A stretch of 64,000 bases of DNA from CAVVEC01 sp963770485. GTDB lineage: Bacteria > Acidobacteriota > Terriglobia > Terriglobales > Acidobacteriaceae. Positions 61,022 to 64,000 of the stretch are shown one piece after another; within the stretch, counting starts at the first letter, position 1; the number at the start of each line of letters is the position of its first letter. The stretch covers positions 186,001 through 250,000 of the forward strand of contig CAVYPX010000009.1 in NCBI GenBank assembly GCA_963770485.1, read 5' to 3'. The notes beneath the pieces are model-generated. The model was not told where the DNA came from. It saw nothing but the letters and a program-made list of their open reading frames with translations, and did no database searches. A program made the translations under genes and the position numbers.

Positions 61022-61272
61022 TGCTTGTCTCGTTTTCGCTCTCGCTCCCGTTCAGCGAACAGTTCGTCAAACATAGTAGGTTCGCCTGGCCCCGGCTTGA
61101 GGAAGCCTCTGATCTCGTCGATCCGACGAATGGTCATTGGAGTCAGCACCAGTTGACCCTTCTCTTCCCTCCAAGTTGCGCGGGTACCCTTGTCGAGTCC
61201 AAGCTGCTCACGCAATTCGGCCGGAATTACCACCTGCCCTTTGGAGCTCACCACCGTCTGGTAGGATTTCAT
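61018..61272 (-). CDS. vapB: AbrB/MazE-type antitoxin VapB
   Basis: The 84-residue protein starts with a swapped-hairpin AbrB DNA-binding domain (VVSSKGQVVIPAELREQLGLDKGTRATW), followed by a helical toxin-binding tail rich in Glu and Arg (DELFAERERERKRDKQ). It pairs with the PIN toxin and should repress its own promoter through the palindrome at 61281-61318. Confidence 0.9.
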   Translation of the reverse strand: MKSYQTVVSSKGQVVIPAELREQLGLDKGTRATWREEKGQLVLTPMTIRRIDEIRGFLKPGPGEPTMFDELFAERERERKRDKQ

Positions 61273-61280
61273 TGTGGTAT

Positions 61281-61318
61281 CTTACTATAATGTAAGACCT
61301 TATATCAATGGTCTTACA
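61281..61318. promoter_or_regulatory. vapBC operator/promoter palindromes
   Basis: TGTAAGACC (61291-61299) and GGTCTTACA (61310-61318) form a perfect 9-bp inverted repeat. A further CTTAC (61281-61285) gives a second, smaller palindrome with GTAAG, with TATAAT between. The site begins nine bases upstream of the vapB start, ideal for autoregulation. Confidence 0.75.
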
Positions 61319-61380
61319 GAATGCCAAATCCTGCACCGAGGCACAAGCCTCCGTAAAATCAATGGGTTAGGTCGGCATCT

Positions 61381-61413
61381 TGGCCAACGACCAACGACGG
61401 CCGACCAACGGCA
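61381..61413. repeat. GACCAACGACGG repeat, inverted orientation
   Basis: TGGCCAACGACCAACGACGG with CCGACCAACGGC is the reverse-complement form of the repeats at 31421 and 60333. It lies 83 bases before panB. Confidence 0.55.
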
Positions 61414-61495
61414 GATTTTGCGCTACAATACCTGCAGCAGTATCCAAGATGTGTCAGGCTCTATCCGCCAAGGCGGAGGGGCACTGGAGGATATC

Positions 61496-62386
61496 GTGAG
61501 TCTCACGCCCATTGGCGAACCTCGCCAGAAGATTACCGTTGCTTCTCTTCGAGAAAAAAAACTCCAACATCAACCCATCACCTGCCTGACGGCGTACGAC
61601 TATTCCAGCGCGCGCCTGGTCGACGAGGCTGCGATTGACATCGTGCTGGTCGGCGACTCGCTCGCCCAGACCATGCTCGGCTACGAAAACACCCTTTCGG
61701 TCACGATTGACGAAATGCTGCACCACACTCGCGCGGTGCGGCGAGGCGTGAAACACGCGTTCCTGGTCGCGGACATGCCGTATGGGTCGTATCACGTTAC
61801 CCCGGACGAGGCCGTGCGGAATGCGGCGCGCTTCGTGAAGGAGGCCGGCGCCGAAGCGGTGAAGATGGAAGGCGGCGAAAAGCGCGCCGACCTGATCCGC
61901 CGCGTCATCGACGCCGAAATTCCCGTGACTGGGCATATTGGGCTTACTCCGCAGTCGGTAAATGTGATGGGCGGATACAAGGTCCAGGGCAAGTCGCTGG
62001 CGGCGGTCGAGCAGCTCATGCGCGATGCCGTGGCCCTGGATCGTGCGGGAGCGGCCTGCATTTACCTCGAAGGAATCCCGCGCGAAGTCGCAGCTCTGAT
62101 TACAGCGGAAGTTGCGACTCCGACGATCGGCATTGGCGCCGGCCCGCAGTGCGATGGCCAAGTGCTCGTTTTCCACGACATTCTGAACCTGACCTTCGGT
62201 CCCCCGGCCAAGTTCGTGCGCCGGTACGGGGACGCTGCTGCGCTGATCAGCGACGCGGTACAGGCCTTCCGCGCCGATGTGATCTCACATCAGTATCCCT
62301 CGGACCGCGAGTCTTATCATTTGCCTAAAGAAACGCAACAGTCGTTAGAGACGGTGCTGGAGCGCAAACGGGGGATGCGGCGATAG
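61496..62386 (+). CDS. panB: 3-methyl-2-oxobutanoate hydroxymethyltransferase
   Basis: The GTG at 61496, after GGAGG, gives 296 residues; the 74 codons before it are repeat and leader DNA. PanB makes ketopantoate from ketoisovalerate. LTAYDYSSARLVDEA, VGDSLAQTMLGYENT, VADMPYGSY, VKMEGGEKR, GHIGLTPQS, YLEGIP and GIGAGPQCDGQVLV are the expected blocks, with the metal-binding Asp and catalytic Glu present. It starts the pan transcript with a lipoprotein gene and panC. Confidence 0.95.
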   Translation: MSLTPIGEPRQKITVASLREKKLQHQPITCLTAYDYSSARLVDEAAIDIVLVGDSLAQTMLGYENTLSVTIDEMLHHTRAVRRGVKHAFLVADMPYGSYHVTPDEAVRNAARFVKEAGAEAVKMEGGEKRADLIRRVIDAEIPVTGHIGLTPQSVNVMGGYKVQGKSLAAVEQLMRDAVALDRAGAACIYLEGIPREVAALITAEVATPTIGIGAGPQCDGQVLVFHDILNLTFGPPAKFVRRYGDAAALISDAVQAFRADVISHQYPSDRESYHLPKETQQSLETVLERKRGMRR

Positions 62387-62397
62387 AGCGAACCGGA

Positions 62398-62835
62398 ATG
62401 AAATACTCGTGCTTGGCGCTGACCCTCGCCCTGGTGGTTGGTTGCTCTCTTCCGCCCAAAACGGCGGCGCCGTCGGCTGCGGCGACTACTCCCGAGGCCC
62501 GAATCCAGCAGATTCCATTGGCGGACCCTCAGAAATACGCCGCCATGCGGGATATGAAGGGCTGGCAAAATCCCTACCTGATCGTCAGAGTCGACGGCGT
62601 GGGATTGCTGGACGCCGGCAACAACGAGCAGCAGATCGTGGATCCAGACAAGTTGCTTGAAGTGCTGGGCAAGCTGCCCGCCTCGGCATGGCCGTACGGG
62701 CGCGTCGTTGCGATCCAGGAAGCTGCCGGGGCAAGGGCTGACGCAGATAAGGCCCAGCTCCGCAAGAACCGAGCCTTGGTCGCGGGCACATTGGAAAGCG
62801 TGCAGGTAGTCATACAATGGGTTCCGTCGGCTTAA
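62398..62835 (+). CDS. predicted lipoprotein of unknown function
   Basis: The 145-residue protein has a lipobox LALVVGC near residue 16, then a Pro/Ala linker and a compact domain (YLIVRVDGVGLLDAGNNEQQIVDPDKLLEVLGKLP, VAIQEAAGARADADKAQLRKNRALVAG). It sits 11 bases after panB and 30 bases before panC, in the same direction. I do not recognise the domain. Co-transcription with the pantothenate genes seems likely, while a metabolic link is not obvious. Confidence 0.7.
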   Translation: MKYSCLALTLALVVGCSLPPKTAAPSAAATTPEARIQQIPLADPQKYAAMRDMKGWQNPYLIVRVDGVGLLDAGNNEQQIVDPDKLLEVLGKLPASAWPYGRVVAIQEAAGARADADKAQLRKNRALVAGTLESVQVVIQWVPSA

Positions 62836-62865
62836 GGCGAACTCCTGGAACCTGCTCAGCGCAGA

Positions 62866-63708
62866 ATGGAAACCTGCAAGACCATTGAAGCAATGCGTGG
62901 TGCTTCCCGCGTGGCACGGCACGCAGGCCAGCGTTTGGGCTTCGTACCCACCATGGGCGCGTTGCACGAGGGCCATCTGTCGCTGGTGCGCGTCGCGAAG
63001 GCACGATGCGGTGCGGTCGCCGTGTCCATCTTCGTAAATCCCCTCCAGTTTGGGCCGAATGAAGATTTGGCCAAATATCCCCGCACCTTCGGGCGCGACT
63101 GCGCCTTGCTGGAGAAAGAAGGCGTGGATTTTTTGTTCGCGCCAGCGGTGGAAGAAATGTATCCCGCAGGAGCTGTCACCTATGTCACGGTTGAAGGTCT
63201 AAGCGAGAAACTCTGTGGTAGGTCGCGGCCAGGGCACTTTCGCGGAGTCACTACTGTGGTTGCGAAGCTCTTTCACATCGTCGAGCCGGACTTCGCCTTC
63301 TTCGGCCAGAAAGACGCGGCCCAGGCTGCCATCATCCGTCGCATGGTGCGGGACCTGAATTTTCCGGTCGAGATCGTCGTTTGCCCGATCATGCGCGAGC
63401 CGGACGGTCTGGCCATGAGCTCACGCAACGCTTACCTTGATCCGAAGGAGCGCCAGACAGCGCTGGTGCTGCACCGCTCACTGATGGAGGTAAGAAGTCG
63501 CTTCGAAAAAGGCGTGCGGAACGCAGGCAATCTGATCGAAGCTGGCAAACAAGTCTTCGCCGCGGAGCCCGCCGTTCGCCTGGATTACTTTGAAATTGTG
63601 GATCCGGACATGCTCGATCCGGTGGCAGAACTTAACCATCCTGCGCTCGTTGCTGTAGCAGGATTCGTTGGAAAAACGCGGTTGATTGACAATGTTGTGC
63701 TGTCCTGA
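62866..63708 (+). CDS. panC: pantothenate synthetase
   Basis: PanC joins pantoate and beta-alanine with ATP. The 280-residue protein has PTMGALHEGHLSLVRVAK with the HIGH-type His residues, IFVNPLQFGPNEDLAKYPRT, the pantoate-binding FFGQKDAAQA, and LAMSSRNAYL near the ATP-binding KMSKS-like site. FRGVTTVVAKLF is also typical. It ends in a region with Ala-Val-rich C-terminal strands. It completes the panB-panC pair. Confidence 0.95.
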   Translation: METCKTIEAMRGASRVARHAGQRLGFVPTMGALHEGHLSLVRVAKARCGAVAVSIFVNPLQFGPNEDLAKYPRTFGRDCALLEKEGVDFLFAPAVEEMYPAGAVTYVTVEGLSEKLCGRSRPGHFRGVTTVVAKLFHIVEPDFAFFGQKDAAQAAIIRRMVRDLNFPVEIVVCPIMREPDGLAMSSRNAYLDPKERQTALVLHRSLMEVRSRFEKGVRNAGNLIEAGKQVFAAEPAVRLDYFEIVDPDMLDPVAELNHPALVAVAGFVGKTRLIDNVVLS

Positions 63709-63728
63709 TTGAGTCAGATACCTGCTTG

Positions 63729-63821
63729 TTGTCATTCCGGGCGAAGCGAGGAATCTGCAGTTTCTTCTGGCGCTCGGCGAAACTGCAGATTCCTCGTCGC
63801 TCTAGCTCCTCGGAATGACAA
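63729..63821. repeat. full copy of the dispersed hairpin repeat
   Basis: TTGTCATTCCGGGCG and CTCGGAATGACAA form the outer arms; GAGGAATCTGCAGTTT and AAACTGCAGATTCCTC form perfect inner arms. It lies between panC and a convergent gene. Confidence 0.85.
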
Positions 63822-63824
63822 TTC

Positions 63825-64000
63825 TTATCGGTCTCCCTTCGAGCGCTTCTCTACTTCGACAATTCGCAACCACGGAAAAGTGAACAGGAAGTTGAAGCCC
63901 GTGCGAGACGCGACTGCTCCTGCGGCCTTGAAAGCCTTGACGTAATCCCCAGTATGGATGAAGTCAGAAATCAAGGCCCTGCCGCCGGGTTTGAGGACGC
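63825..64000 (-). CDS. SAM-dependent methyltransferase, C-terminal end (runs off the right edge)
   Basis: On the reverse strand from the window edge, the frame reads VLKPGGRALISDFIHTGDYV, the post-motif-III strand and turn typical of class I methyltransferases, then continues to FNFLFTFPWLRIVEVEKR and a TAA at 63827. Only 57 residues are visible, so the substrate is unknown. Confidence 0.75.
   Translation of the reverse strand, partial: VLKPGGRALISDFIHTGDYVKAFKAAGAVASRTGFNFLFTFPWLRIVEVEKRSKGDR

Overview
The window is most likely chromosomal DNA of an acidobacterium of class Terriglobia (Koribacter/Sulfotelmatobacter-like). I infer this from lineage-typical families: a two-propeller histidine kinase, GloVer (TIGR03803) repeat proteins, tiny lineage-restricted ORFs, TonB-receptor C-termini ending in ALKLQF, and dispersed hairpin repeats of the TCATCCCGAGCGAAGCGAGGGA type. 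An LptD, KdsB and TonB-type protein show a Gram-negative envelope. There is no rRNA, CRISPR array, transposase or phage gene; one tRNA-Met is present.

Layout. 1-3.3 kb: the edge of an MscS-type channel gene, a HAD stub, and adhP lying between two decayed TonB-receptor 3' ends. 3.7-7.5 kb: a propeller histidine kinase plus a NarL-type regulator that carries a frameshift. 7.6-11 kb: a small membrane protein, two tiny ORFs, a sigma-54 activator without an input domain, and a truncated TPR gene. 11-22.6 kb: polytopic glycosyltransferases, a DPM1-like GT2 enzyme and tRNA-Met, interleaved with four paralogues of a small secreted family and two GloVer proteins. 22.8-25.5 kb: cysK-cysE and kdsB. 25.8-36 kb: a membrane Ser/Thr kinase, an M48 protease, three enzymes that convert fructose-6-P to GDP-mannose, an aspartate aminotransferase and coaD. 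36-42.7 kb: a receiver-TonB fusion, then histidine kinase, OmpR-type regulator, ECF sigma factor, a LolA/RseB-like exported protein and a radical SAM protein. 42.8-49 kb: rel with a DUF4160/DUF2442 pair upstream, a HEAT protein, an SDR39U1 epimerase and two Cys/His-rich exported proteins. 49-57 kb: an APC permease, an RDD protein, lptD and a membrane protein. 57.3-64 kb: hemL, a broken polysaccharide deacetylase, a deoxynucleoside kinase, vapBC with a clear operator palindrome, panB-lipoprotein-panC, and the end of a methyltransferase gene.

How genes work together. The mannose enzymes supply GDP-Man that the DPM1-like enzyme and the polyprenyl-sugar-type transferases could use on exported proteins; the secreted families beside them are possible substrates (inference). 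cysK/cysE form a two-gene cysteine pathway, and panB/panC with coaD feed pantothenate and CoA synthesis. The most unusual item is a single-pass protein that joins an apparently intact phospho-receiver to a periplasmic TonB C-terminal domain, next to a histidine kinase operon.

Caveat. Five apparent frameshifts (regulator at 6.9 kb, three in hemL, one in the deacetylase) all look like single-base insertions. Assembly error and real decay cannot be separated from the sequence alone.
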